Positions 32,816 through 41,067 of a stretch of DNA of 43,620 nt are shown here, piece by piece. A program made the position numbers and the translations under genes. The stretch spans positions 2,040,713-2,084,332 of the forward strand of contig CP070701.1 of NCBI GenBank assembly GCA_020349885.1, read 5' to 3'. Numbering within the stretch: position 1 is the first letter of the stretch; each line of letters starts with the position of its first letter. The notes under the pieces were generated by a model, which saw only the letters and a program-made list of their open reading frames with translations, did not search any database and was not told where the DNA came from. Source of the DNA: Acidobacteriota bacterium. Its GTDB lineage: Bacteria > Acidobacteriota > G020349885.

Positions 32816-34471
32816 ATGAAGTCAAAATTTTCCCAAGCAGTTCACACCCCTCAATATGCCGCCTTTCGGCGCGCCATGCGCCTGGCGCGTCTCTCACGGC
32901 GCCCCGGCATGCCTCCCTTCGACGAACTGATTGAAATGCGGCCGTCCCCGACGTCCGAGACGGCGGGTCCGAACGGATGGACGCGGCGGCGCTTCTTGAA
33001 AACTTCCGGTGCCGCGGCCCTGACGCTCGCGGGCGGCGGTCTTCTGACATCTTGCGTAAAAATGAAGGGCGCACCGCGCATCGTCGTCGTGGGGGCGGGC
33101 ATAGCCGGCCTCGAGGCGGCGTACAGGCTGAAGCAGGCGGGCTACGTGGCCGAGGTGTACGAGGCCGCAAAGCGCGTGGGTGGACGCCTCTACAGCGTGA
33201 AGGACGCCATCGCGCCCGGGCTCGTGACGGAGTTCGGGGCCTCGTTCATCGATTCCGACCACGACGAGCTACTGTCCCTCGTGGAGGAGTTCGGGCTCGG
33301 GCTCCTCGACCTGGCCGGACCCGGGGAGAACGAGCTGGAGGAGGTCTACATCTTCGACGGAAAGCGCTACACCACCGCCCAGCTTGGGGACACCTTCCGG
33401 TCCCTCGCCGCACTCATGGAGGACGACGTCCAGACGGTCGAGAAGGCGTTCGGCCTGTGGGAGGAAGGCGACTCGGAAGGGGCCCGCTCCCTGATGGCCC
33501 CCATCGACGAGCTCTCCGCGGCGGAATACCTCGAACGGGCCGGAGCGAGCGGCGATATGCGCGCCGTGTTCGCGGGAGTCTACGTGCCCGAGATGGGCCT
33601 CGACTTCGACCGGATGTCGGCCGTTTCCGCGGTCGGCGGAATGCTATGGATGGACCTCGACGCGGAGCCGTTCGCCCTGTTCGGGGAGGACTACGCCCGG
33701 TACACCGTAGCGGAAGGCTGCCAGGCGATTGCCCACGGGCTCGCCGAGCGCATAGAGGGGCAAGTCAAGCTCGGGCACAGGCTGGAGGCCGTCCGGAGCA
33801 AGGGCGACGGATTCGTCCTGACCTTCCAGGACCCGAACGGCGCCGCGGTGGACGTCGAGGCGGACTTCGTGATTATGACGGTTCCCTTCTCGGTTCTCCG
33901 CGACATCGAAATGCGGATGGAGATGCCGGACATCAAGAGGAAAGCCATCGCCGAGCTGGGCCACGGCATGAGCCCCAAGTTGCAGGTGGGCTTCAACAAG
34001 CGCGTGTGGCGCGAGTCGGGGCTCTCGGGCACGACCTATAGCAGCGAACCCTTCCAGTCGGCGTGGGACGACAGCCAACTGCGGGGCGGCGAGGCCGGCT
34101 GCCTCACCATCTACCCGGGCGGACGGGAGGGGGTGAAGCTCGGGGAGGGAACGGCCGCGGAGCAGGTCGAGCGCTTGATGCCGGGAGTGGAAAAATCCAT
34201 TCCGGGCGTGTCGGCCGAGCTCAGCGGAAAAGCGGAGCGCTTCCACTGGCCCAGCTATCCCTTCGCCTTGTGCGGCTACAGCAACTACACGGTCGGCCAG
34301 TGGACCACCATCGCCGGCTCGGAGGCCGAGCCGGTCGGCAACATGTTCTTCGCCGGCGAGCACTGCAGCGGTTCCTCGTTCGTTAACAGCGCCGCCGAGA
34401 GCGGCAAAAGCGTCGCCGAAGCCCTGGCGGCCCACCTCGGAAAAAACGCAAACAAACCAAAGGTGACATAG
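32816..34471 (+). CDS. Tat-exported FAD-dependent amine oxidase lipoprotein, copy 6
   Basis: 551 residues from the ATG at 32816, which has GGAG upstream and aligns with the other copies; the frame is open 27 codons further upstream across the promoter. Signal region TRRRFLK (56-62) and LTSC (Cys80), then FAD-binding GAGIAG, RVGGRLY, and C-terminal GNMFFAGEHC. GASFIDS replaces the GGEW of copies 2-5, and GEHC replaces GDHC, features shared with copy 7, so copies 6-7 form a distinct subfamily. It lies 22 kb from the five-copy run, behind its own promoter. The stop is one base before the start of copy 7. Confidence 0.9.
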   Translation: MKSKFSQAVHTPQYAAFRRAMRLARLSRRPGMPPFDELIEMRPSPTSETAGPNGWTRRRFLKTSGAAALTLAGGGLLTSCVKMKGAPRIVVVGAGIAGLEAAYRLKQAGYVAEVYEAAKRVGGRLYSVKDAIAPGLVTEFGASFIDSDHDELLSLVEEFGLGLLDLAGPGENELEEVYIFDGKRYTTAQLGDTFRSLAALMEDDVQTVEKAFGLWEEGDSEGARSLMAPIDELSAAEYLERAGASGDMRAVFAGVYVPEMGLDFDRMSAVSAVGGMLWMDLDAEPFALFGEDYARYTVAEGCQAIAHGLAERIEGQVKLGHRLEAVRSKGDGFVLTFQDPNGAAVDVEADFVIMTVPFSVLRDIEMRMEMPDIKRKAIAELGHGMSPKLQVGFNKRVWRESGLSGTTYSSEPFQSAWDDSQLRGGEAGCLTIYPGGREGVKLGEGTAAEQVERLMPGVEKSIPGVSAELSGKAERFHWPSYPFALCGYSNYTVGQWTTIAGSEAEPVGNMFFAGEHCSGSSFVNSAAESGKSVAEALAAHLGKNANKPKVT

Positions 34472-34472
34472 T

Positions 34473-36191
34473 ATGAAACACAAAAAATTCCCCTCAACTC
34501 GCACTCCCCAATTCGCCGCCATGCAGCGTGTGATGCACGCCGCACGCCTTGCGCGGCGACCGGAATTCCCTCCCTTCGATGAACTCGTCGACCTTGCCTC
34601 GACAAGGTCTGAGACGCCTCCGTCGTCAGGATGGACGCGGCGGCGCTTCTTGAAAACTTCCGGCACGGCCCTGGCGCTCGCGGGCAGCGGCCTTCTGGCC
34701 TCCTGCGCGAGAATGAAGGGCGCGCCGCGCATCGCCGTCGTAGGGGCCGGGCTCGCCGGCCTGAACGCCGCGTACACGCTCAAGAAGGCCGGCTATCGCG
34801 CCGAGGTGTACGAGGCCGCGAAGCGCGTGGGCGGACGCATTTATTCCGTGAAGGACGTCATCGCTCCCGGGCTCGTGACGGAGCTCGGGGCCTCGTTCTT
34901 CGATCCCGGCCACGAGGACTTCATCTCCCTCGTGGAGGAGTTCGGATTAACGCCGCTGGATCTGTTGTCGCCCAGCGAGACGGAGCTGCAGACGGCCTTC
35001 TACTTCGACGGCAAGCGCTACACCGACGCGCAGGTCGCCGAGGCCTTCCGGGAAATGGCCGAGCGCGTCGAAGACGACGTCGAGACGCACCGGGAAGCCG
35101 GGCGTCTGAGCGGCGAGGGCGAGACGGAGAAGGCGAACGCCATGAGGGCCCCCCTCGACGCGCTCACCGCCGCGGAATACCTCGACCGCGTCGGCCTGGC
35201 CAGAGCCTGGCCCCGCAGCGCGTTCGAGGCGATCCTGGTGGCCGAGTTCGGCCTCGATTTCGAACAGATGTCGGCACTCAATTTCCTAAGCGGCCTCGCC
35301 TACTCGACTTATGACGGGGACGCGTTCGCGCTCTGGGGCGAGGACTACGCCCGGTACACGCTCCTCGAAGGCTGCCAGGCGGTGGTCCAGGCGCTCGCCG
35401 ACCGCGTCGAGGGGCAGATCAATTTCGGGCACAGGCTGGAGGCCGTGACCAGCAAGGGCGACGGCTTCGTTCTGACTTTCGAGGGCCCGAGCGCCTCCGC
35501 GGTGGACGTCAAGGCGGACCTCGTCATCGTGACCATCCCCTTCTCGGTCCTGCGCGGCATCGACCTGAGGGTGGAGATGCCGCCCCTCAAGAGAAAGGTC
35601 ATCGACGAGATGGGCTACGGCATGAACCCCAAGATCCAGATTGGCTTCCATAAGCGCGTGTGGCGCGAGAAGGGGTACGGGGGCGACGGCTACAGCGACG
35701 AGCCGTTCTGTGGGATGTGGGACGACAGCCAGATGCGGCCCGGAGACGCCGGCTGCATCACCATCTACCCCGGCGGCCAGCGCGCGCTCGACCTCGGGGA
35801 GGGGACCGTACCGGAACAGGTCGAGCGCCTGATGCCGGGAATCGAAAACACCATTCCCGGAATCTCCGCCGAGTACAACGGCAGGGCCGAGCGCTTCCAC
35901 TGGCCCACCTATCCCTTCTCCCTGGGCAGCTACACCTGCTACCTGCCCGGCCAGCGGACGACCATCGCCGGCTGGCAGGTCACGCCGGTCGGCAACATGT
36001 TCTTCGCCGGCGAGCACTGCAACAGGGGCTACAAGGGACTCCTCGAGAGCGCCGCCCGCAGCGGCAGGCGCGTCGCCGAGGACCTCGCGGCCAGACTCGG
36101 CTCGCCTGCGGGGGCAGCGAAGAGCGCACCGCCCGCGGAGGCGGAGGAGAGCGCGCCGCCCGCGGAGGCGGAGGAGGACGCGTCGGGCTGA
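34473..36191 (+). CDS. Tat-exported FAD-dependent amine oxidase lipoprotein, copy 7, with repeat tail
   Basis: 572 residues, the longest copy. Signal region TRRRFLK (55-61) and LASC (Cys78), FAD-binding GAGLAG, RVGGRIY, GASFFDP and C-terminal GNMFFAGEHC. After the last FAD-contacting helix an extra tail of about 30 residues carries the repeat SAPPAEAEE twice, an acidic Pro/Ala-rich extension absent from the other six. It starts 1 bp after copy 6 and is probably translated from the same mRNA. At 36237-36267 a strong hairpin follows. Confidence 0.9.
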   Translation: MKHKKFPSTRTPQFAAMQRVMHAARLARRPEFPPFDELVDLASTRSETPPSSGWTRRRFLKTSGTALALAGSGLLASCARMKGAPRIAVVGAGLAGLNAAYTLKKAGYRAEVYEAAKRVGGRIYSVKDVIAPGLVTELGASFFDPGHEDFISLVEEFGLTPLDLLSPSETELQTAFYFDGKRYTDAQVAEAFREMAERVEDDVETHREAGRLSGEGETEKANAMRAPLDALTAAEYLDRVGLARAWPRSAFEAILVAEFGLDFEQMSALNFLSGLAYSTYDGDAFALWGEDYARYTLLEGCQAVVQALADRVEGQINFGHRLEAVTSKGDGFVLTFEGPSASAVDVKADLVIVTIPFSVLRGIDLRVEMPPLKRKVIDEMGYGMNPKIQIGFHKRVWREKGYGGDGYSDEPFCGMWDDSQMRPGDAGCITIYPGGQRALDLGEGTVPEQVERLMPGIENTIPGISAEYNGRAERFHWPTYPFSLGSYTCYLPGQRTTIAGWQVTPVGNMFFAGEHCNRGYKGLLESAARSGRRVAEDLAARLGSPAGAAKSAPPAEAEESAPPAEAEEDASG

Positions 36192-36236
36192 CGCTTCCTT
36201 ATTAAAAAGTAGAAAAAGCCGTCACGGGCACGGAAG

Positions 36237-36267
36237 GTGCTGGGGGATAGGTATATCCCCCCAGCAC
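36237..36267. terminator. strong hairpin between convergent copy 7 and DUF2914 gene
   Basis: GTGCTGGGGGATA pairs with TATCCCCCCAGCAC, about 13 bp with a single bulge, around a GGTA loop. No T-tract follows on either strand, so termination would be Rho-assisted or by the stem alone. Confidence 0.45.
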
Positions 36268-36315
36268 GCCATGCAACGGTGCAACGGGTACGAACGAAGA
36301 GAGACGAGGGCGGGG

Positions 36316-36729
36316 TTACTCCCCGACCGTGAACGACGTGCTCCCGATTTCGTTGTCCGACTCGTCGACCACTACGACGCGCCACGAGCCCGCCCACTCG
36401 GCGGGAATCTTCTTCTTGCTCCACGTCCGCCAGGAGGCGGAACGCACGTTGAGCTCGACGCGCGCCCGCTCCGTCTCTCCCTGGTACCAGACATGGGTGA
36501 CAGTTGTTTCGCCATCGGCGCCCTTTATGTGCGTGAAGCAATATACCTCACCCACATCGGCCGGGAAGGAATCCGAGGAACCGACGGGCTCCCGCTCTTC
36601 GATGCCCGTGCAGGCGGCAATCCGGTCCACGGTAATTGCCGTGGTTTCTTCAGGGGCGTCGCCTTCCTGGCTCCAAAGCGGCACCACAAGCAAGACGGTC
36701 ATTAGAAGCGTCGTGGGAAGAACTCTCAT
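36316..36729 (-). CDS. exported DUF2914 protein
   Basis: 137 residues from the ATG at 36729, with AAAGGAG upstream; the frame is open further upstream but lacks an SD. Signal peptide VLPTTLLMTVLLVVPLWSQ. The mature part matches DUF2914: VYCFTHIKGAD, VTHVWYQGETERARVELNV, SWRTWSKKKIP, and WAGSWRVVVVDESDNEIGSTSFTV, a small all-beta domain. DUF2914 occurs in exported or membrane proteins of unknown function, often beside signalling genes, as here. Convergent with amine oxidase copy 7. Confidence 0.82.
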   Translation of the reverse strand: MRVLPTTLLMTVLLVVPLWSQEGDAPEETTAITVDRIAACTGIEEREPVGSSDSFPADVGEVYCFTHIKGADGETTVTHVWYQGETERARVELNVRSASWRTWSKKKIPAEWAGSWRVVVVDESDNEIGSTSFTVGE

Positions 36730-36932
36730 TGGGAAACTCCTTTTGGTTTGTTGATACACCGTTGAACATCCGATCGGTATGATAGCACTCACCGAACGGC
36801 GCTGCAACCTCAACGTTATCAAGGGCGCGGAGCGCTTAAACGAGCTTGGAGCGGCATTGTTTTCATTCCCTCCACGGGCCATTTCATTCCGCACTGAGGG
36901 CAGGCCGCTACGAGATTTTCCATGATTTCATT

Positions 36933-37838
36933 TTATCCACCCAGGGCAATCCCGGGCTTTGCCTTCGATGGCTTGGTGCTCCTGAGCGCCTTTTTGGCGT
37001 CCTGAAGCATTTCCCGAGGGATTTTGTATTTCTTGAGCAGCGTCGACGTCGCACCGGCGCTGACGCTCATGACGACGGGAAGTTTTTTAATCAGTTCCTC
37101 CATTTTTGATTGAAGGGTCCGGTAAAGCCGCTCCATGACAAGCTCCAGGAACTCAACGGATGGAACGAAAGTCAAGAGCCCGAGCACGTCGATGTCGAAG
37201 CGGCAAAGCACATCCGAGCCGCGGGTTTGCTCTTTAAGACTATGGGACAGCTTGGACATGAAGGTTTCGGCCACGTCCGTCCCATACTCGTCACGAAAGG
37301 GTTTCATGCCGTTGATGCGAAATAGGACGACCGAAAGTTCCCGATTGTACCGCTTCCAGTGCTCGAAATTCATGTTCAACTGCTCGAAGAAATACCGCTG
37401 GCTGTACAGGCCCGTGGCCTCGTCGTGGACCTGCAGCTTTCGCAGTTCCTGCTCCAGTGTTTTGTAAGAGCTTACATCCGTGAGGAGCAGAAGGATGCTG
37501 TTCCCGCCGCCCTCCTTGTTGCGGATCACCGTTTGGGTCACGCGAAGGTGGACGGGATTTCCCTTTTTTCCGGGGAGCCGGAGCGCGAATCGAATCACGC
37601 CCCTTTTCTTCGCCTTCTCAAGCTGGGTGGAAACGTTCTTCTTTTGCGCCGGGTCGGGAAGAACGGCATGTAGCGGCACGCCGGACAATTCGCTCCGCTT
37701 GCGGCCAAGCCATTCTCCGGCCTGCTTGTTGACGTAGCATATTCGCTGGGACCCGTCGAGCAGGACGATTCCCTCGCCTACGGCTTCGAGCAGGGTCTCG
37801 TAGGGAACGGGAATCTCGGCGCCTTGGGTATCTTTCAT
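36933..37838 (-). CDS. PAS domain plus degenerate GGDEF protein
   Basis: 301 residues. A PAS domain (about 12-125) begins YETLLEAVGEGIVLLDGSQRICYVNKQA and ends with LLLLTDVSSYKTLEQELRKL. The following GGDEF-type fold starts HDEATGLYSQRYFFEQLNMN, in the place of the usual D-x-LTGLxNR. At the active-site turn, where diguanylate cyclases have RxGGDEF, this protein reads RFDIDVLGLL. The catalytic Gly-Gly-Asp-Glu-Phe is therefore missing and cyclase activity is very unlikely. It lies 114 bp downstream of the receiver-PilZ gene on the same strand. Likely a sensory or structural domain. Confidence 0.85.
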   Translation of the reverse strand: MKDTQGAEIPVPYETLLEAVGEGIVLLDGSQRICYVNKQAGEWLGRKRSELSGVPLHAVLPDPAQKKNVSTQLEKAKKRGVIRFALRLPGKKGNPVHLRVTQTVIRNKEGGGNSILLLLTDVSSYKTLEQELRKLQVHDEATGLYSQRYFFEQLNMNFEHWKRYNRELSVVLFRINGMKPFRDEYGTDVAETFMSKLSHSLKEQTRGSDVLCRFDIDVLGLLTFVPSVEFLELVMERLYRTLQSKMEELIKKLPVVMSVSAGATSTLLKKYKIPREMLQDAKKALRSTKPSKAKPGIALGG

Positions 37839-37952
37839 AAAAAGCGCGTCCCAGCTGATCCGACAAACGACTCCTCGGCTGCCTTGTTTCCGCCGTCTCC
37901 GATTTCCCGTTTCTTCTTAAACATCCGAATCGGAGCGTTTCGCCGGAGGCGC

Positions 37953-38663
37953 TCAGCCGGTATGCTTCATAAGCGCGCGAATCTTGGTGCGGTCTTCGTC
38001 GGAGACGTAGGAAAACGTGACGGCGTAGCCCTTGGCGCCCCGGAACCCCTTTTCCTGGGCACGCACGATGAAGCCTTGCGCCACGACGGGCTCGCGCGAG
38101 ACCGTCGTGTAGAATTGAAGGGCTACTTTCGTGCCCACCTCGAACTCCTTGAACGTTTCCAGAAGAACGCCCGTTTCGCTCACGTTAATGCTGGAGCTCA
38201 GAACGAAGTCGTTTTTGTTCTTTCCGTCCTCCAGCAATTTTACTATCGTGTGGTAGGACATCCTCGGCGCGATGTTGACGAGACGATCCACCTTGAGCTT
38301 CAAAACACTCCCATTGATGGGCTTCGTTATAAAATCGTTGCACCCCGCCTTGAAGCATTCCAGCTTCTGCTCCTCCGAGCCTTTCGACGTAATGATGACA
38401 ATGGGAATGTCTGTAACTTCGGGATCTTCGCGCACGCGCTTCGTGACTTCGGTGCCGTTGATGTCGGGAAGCATGAAATCCAGAAGAACCAGCGAGGGCT
38501 TATGGCGCTTGATAAGGTCGAGAGCCTGCTGGCCCGTGGTGGCTTTGACAAGATTGAATCGCTTCCGATCCAGCAGCGCCTCCTCGATGTGAAGGAAGAG
38601 CTGTGAGTCGTCCACGAGCACGATGGTTTTCTTTTTCTCCGAGTCCCCGGATTTTTCTTGCAT
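37953..38663 (-). CDS. response-regulator receiver plus PilZ domain protein
   Basis: 236 residues from the ATG at 38663, which has AAGGGG upstream; a GTG 12 codons earlier (38699) lacks an SD. Receiver domain: acidic pair VDDSQ, phospho-acceptor Asp in LVLLDFMLPDINGTEV, Thr in IITSKG, and Lys in FITKPI, so it is phosphorylatable. A C-terminal PilZ domain (about 130-235) has INVSETGVLL, fitting the N/DxSxxG motif. The preceding RxxxR motif is PRMSYHT, with His in place of the second Arg, so c-di-GMP binding is uncertain. No histidine kinase is adjacent. Confidence 0.85.
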   Translation of the reverse strand: MQEKSGDSEKKKTIVLVDDSQLFLHIEEALLDRKRFNLVKATTGQQALDLIKRHKPSLVLLDFMLPDINGTEVTKRVREDPEVTDIPIVIITSKGSEEQKLECFKAGCNDFITKPINGSVLKLKVDRLVNIAPRMSYHTIVKLLEDGKNKNDFVLSSSINVSETGVLLETFKEFEVGTKVALQFYTTVSREPVVAQGFIVRAQEKGFRGAKGYAVTFSYVSDEDRTKIRALMKHTG

Positions 38664-38736
38664 CACTTTCCCCTTTTCCTTTCCCTGTGTGTCGGTCACT
38701 GAAAATTGATTACAGCTTCATCTCGCCTCCGGAGGA

Positions 38737-38765
38737 AGTATAGCACAAAGACTCGTTATTTCCAA
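38737..38765 (-). promoter_or_regulatory. promoter of the receiver-PilZ gene
   Basis: On the minus strand: TTGGAA (38765-38760), 17-bp spacer, TATACT (38742-38737) preceded by TGTGC (extended -10). It leaves a leader of about 65 nt to the ATG at 38663. Confidence 0.65.
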
Positions 38766-38797
38766 GGCAAAAACCCGCCCTACCCTCGGCGCGCCCT

Positions 38798-40558
38798 TTA
38801 CGTTCCCGCCCCCGCCGGGGAACTGTCCAGCGTGCCGTAGACCGCTTTGCCGTCAAGTATGGTCATGAGGGCGTAGACCACTTTGCCGCTAAGCATGGTC
38901 ATGAGAACCCTGGTGCCGTAGATCTGCTCCACGGGAATCTCGAATAGATTCCTTTCCAACACGATCAGATCGGCCCGCTTTCCCACCTCTATGGAGCCCG
39001 TAAAGGCTTCTATGTGCGAGGCGTAGGCGCCGTTGATGGTGTAGGCGGCGAGCATGGTCTCAAGCGAGGGCTTCTTGCCCGGCATCACCGGCTGGCCGTC
39101 GGGGTCGTAGGGCTCGTCCCGGTAGTAGGGAACGGCCTTGCCCGTGAGCGCCGCCGCGACGGACGCCAGCGGGTCCATCTGCGACACGTACCAGTCGCTG
39201 GCGCCGGTGACCACCAGCCCGTAATCATGCGCGTCCGCCATGGGCATCAACCGCTCGAATTGCTCCTCGGTCAGATAAGGCTCGACCAGGTCTGCTATGG
39301 ATTCAGAGTACTGGCGCCACAGCATAGTAAAATTGACGGTGGCGCCGGCCGCCTCGATGCGGGGATAATCGGCGGGGTCGATAAGGTAGCAGTGTATCAG
39401 GAAGGGCCAGTCGTTGGGCGCGCCGTTTGCCTCCCTCGACGCCTCGAGCGCCGTCAGCACCTGGTCCACGGCGGCGTCGCCGACGGTGTGGGCGTGGACC
39501 TGGAAGCCATGCTTTTCGAACAGGGGTATCCACTTGTTCAACTGCTCGTCGGTGAACATCGACAGGCCCTTGTTGCCGTCCGTATCGAGGTAGGGCCGTT
39601 TCACCGCCGCGGTCTGGTTTTCCATCACGCCGTCCACGAGCAGCTTCACCTGCATGGCGCGGAGCATCTCGTCGCCGTCGAGCTTGCGTGCGAGCAGCGC
39701 GTCCCAGTCCTCGTCCCACGTCTCCGTCACCAACAGGCTAAGGTTGACGCGCGCAGTCAGCAGGCCCTGCTCCCGAAGGTGTTTCCACACCTTGTCGCGC
39801 TCCGGCGTCTCCCAGGCGTCGTTGATGGTGGTGATACCGTATTCGTTCGCCTTGCGCATGGCAAACTGCAGGGTTTTCAGAGAATCCTCGAAGCTGACCT
39901 CGGGGGCGTAGGATTCGGGCAGGTACGCGGCGGTCTCTATCAGCAGCCCGGAGGGCTCGCCGCCGGCGCGCCGGTGGATGATCCCGCCCACGGGGTCTTC
40001 CGTCGAGGCGTCGATGCCGACGATTTCCAGCGCCTTGCTGTTAACCACCGCGTGGTGCCCGTCCAGGTCCATCAAGTAGACCGGGCGGTCGGGAGAGATT
40101 ATATCCAGGTCCTCCTTGAAGAGCTGCTCGGGCGAGTCGGGTGTTGACGCCTCCCAGCCGGTGCCCCTGAGCCAGGGGGATTCGCGGTCCTGGGCGGCGC
40201 ACTCCTCGAGCCTGGCCACCAGTTCCTCCTTGGTGTACAGGCCGTAAAGATTGCACTCGTGGACGAAAACGGAGGCCGTGCTCGGGTGCATGTGGACGTC
40301 GTGGAATCCGGGCATCAGCATCTTGCCGGCAAGGTCGACCACTTCGGTTTCGGGCCCGACGTAGCCCTGGACGCCATCATCCGGGCCGACGTATACGATG
40401 GTGTCGCCCCGGACGGCGACGGCCTCGGCCCACGGCCGGTTTTCGTCCACGGTATATACGGCGCCGTTACGGAAGACCGTCGTTGCCTTGTCGTCCTTGC
40501 GGACGCAAGCCGCGGCCGCGAGAACGACGCACACGGTAATGCAGAGCAAGCGTCTCAT
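38798..40558 (-). CDS. amidohydrolase lipoprotein (YtcJ/Amidohydrolase_3 type)
   Basis: 586 residues from the ATG at 40558, chosen for its SD AAAGGAGGT; the frame runs 30 codons further upstream without one. Signal peptide ends AAAACVRK (lipobox). The N-terminal sandwich part (TTVFRNGAVYTVDENRPWAEAVAV, GKMLMPGFHDVHMHP) carries the HxH metal site. The barrel continues with a Lys-containing segment (AMQVKLLVDGVMENQTA), HTVGDAAVDQV and ASDWYVSQMDPLASV, as in the YtcJ group. YtcJ-type enzymes hydrolyse formamides or related amides; the substrate here is unknown. Envelope location is inferred from the lipobox. Confidence 0.87.
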   Translation of the reverse strand: MRRLLCITVCVVLAAAACVRKDDKATTVFRNGAVYTVDENRPWAEAVAVRGDTIVYVGPDDGVQGYVGPETEVVDLAGKMLMPGFHDVHMHPSTASVFVHECNLYGLYTKEELVARLEECAAQDRESPWLRGTGWEASTPDSPEQLFKEDLDIISPDRPVYLMDLDGHHAVVNSKALEIVGIDASTEDPVGGIIHRRAGGEPSGLLIETAAYLPESYAPEVSFEDSLKTLQFAMRKANEYGITTINDAWETPERDKVWKHLREQGLLTARVNLSLLVTETWDEDWDALLARKLDGDEMLRAMQVKLLVDGVMENQTAAVKRPYLDTDGNKGLSMFTDEQLNKWIPLFEKHGFQVHAHTVGDAAVDQVLTALEASREANGAPNDWPFLIHCYLIDPADYPRIEAAGATVNFTMLWRQYSESIADLVEPYLTEEQFERLMPMADAHDYGLVVTGASDWYVSQMDPLASVAAALTGKAVPYYRDEPYDPDGQPVMPGKKPSLETMLAAYTINGAYASHIEAFTGSIEVGKRADLIVLERNLFEIPVEQIYGTRVLMTMLSGKVVYALMTILDGKAVYGTLDSSPAGAGT

Positions 40559-40822
40559 AAGACCTCCTTTATCCTGTTGCGGATTCGAAAGTTGTGCCTT
40601 GACCGATGGGTGTCCACCTTGCAAGGGGAAAGTGGTTTCTTCTTCCAAGGAAGCATCTCATCGTAACCCTTCCGGGCCGCCTATTCAAGCCGAAGGGTTC
40701 GGGCTTGCCGGAATGGCGCACGTTGGAACTTATACTCATGGGCAAGCCAATTTATGGTCAGGGCGGCATTTAATAGTTTCATATAGTATTAACTAAATAT
40801 AATCTATTTTTATATTTTTCCC

Positions 40823-40851
40823 TTGACAAAAGTAGAAAAAGTTGTTATATA
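40823..40851 (+). promoter_or_regulatory. strong sigma70 promoter of FHA copy 3
   Basis: TTGACA (40823-40828, perfect -35), 17-bp spacer, TATATA (40846-40851). The register TATATT (40848-40853) with 19-bp spacing is an alternative. It sits in an AT-rich block and predicts a leader of about 210 nt. Confidence 0.75.
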
Positions 40852-40878
40852 TTATTTTAGGGTTGCGTGTGAGTTTTT

Positions 40879-41025
40879 AGTCGGTAACAGAGGAAGAGAT
40901 AGTTGAACAAGAGAAGAAAGAAGCAACCTCCCGAAAATGGTCACCCGGAACCCTCGCCGGGGGTTAGGCGTTCTCTTAGTCAGTAACAGAGGAAGAGATA
41001 GTTGAACAAGAGAAGAAAGAAGCAA
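40879..41025. repeat. 48-bp direct repeat pair in the FHA copy 3 leader
   Basis: 40879-40926 and 40978-41025 are 48-bp direct repeats differing at one base. They begin AGTCGGTAACAGAGGAAGAG and end GAAGAAAGAAGCAA, and start 99 bp apart. A shorter third, degenerate unit (about 41039-41065, CTGAACAAGAGAGGAGAG) runs into the SD of the FHA gene. The repeats are purine-rich and each carries SD-like GAGGAAGAG. Confidence 0.85.
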
Positions 41026-41067
41026 ACAGGGCAGAGAAGACTGAACAAGAGAGGAGAGAAGCAAACC

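Larger units (their letters stand above)
40559..41067. other. AT-rich divergent intergenic region upstream of FHA copy 3
   Basis: 509 bp without a supported gene. It contains an 8-bp inverted repeat (AACCCTTC at 40665-40672, GAAGGGTT at 40692-40699). An A+T-rich block at about 40760-40860, well below the GC content around it, holds a strong promoter. The 48-bp direct repeats lie in the transcribed leader. Confidence 0.7.

Noticed and set aside
36762-36900. Small gene between the DUF2914 and GGDEF genes
   Set aside because: The frame upstream of 36729 stays open, but no SD or signal supports a longer DUF2914 protein or a separate gene.
40879-41025. CRISPR array
   Set aside because: Only two full repeat units of 48 bp, one partial, no spacer regularity and no cas genes; better read as leader repeats.
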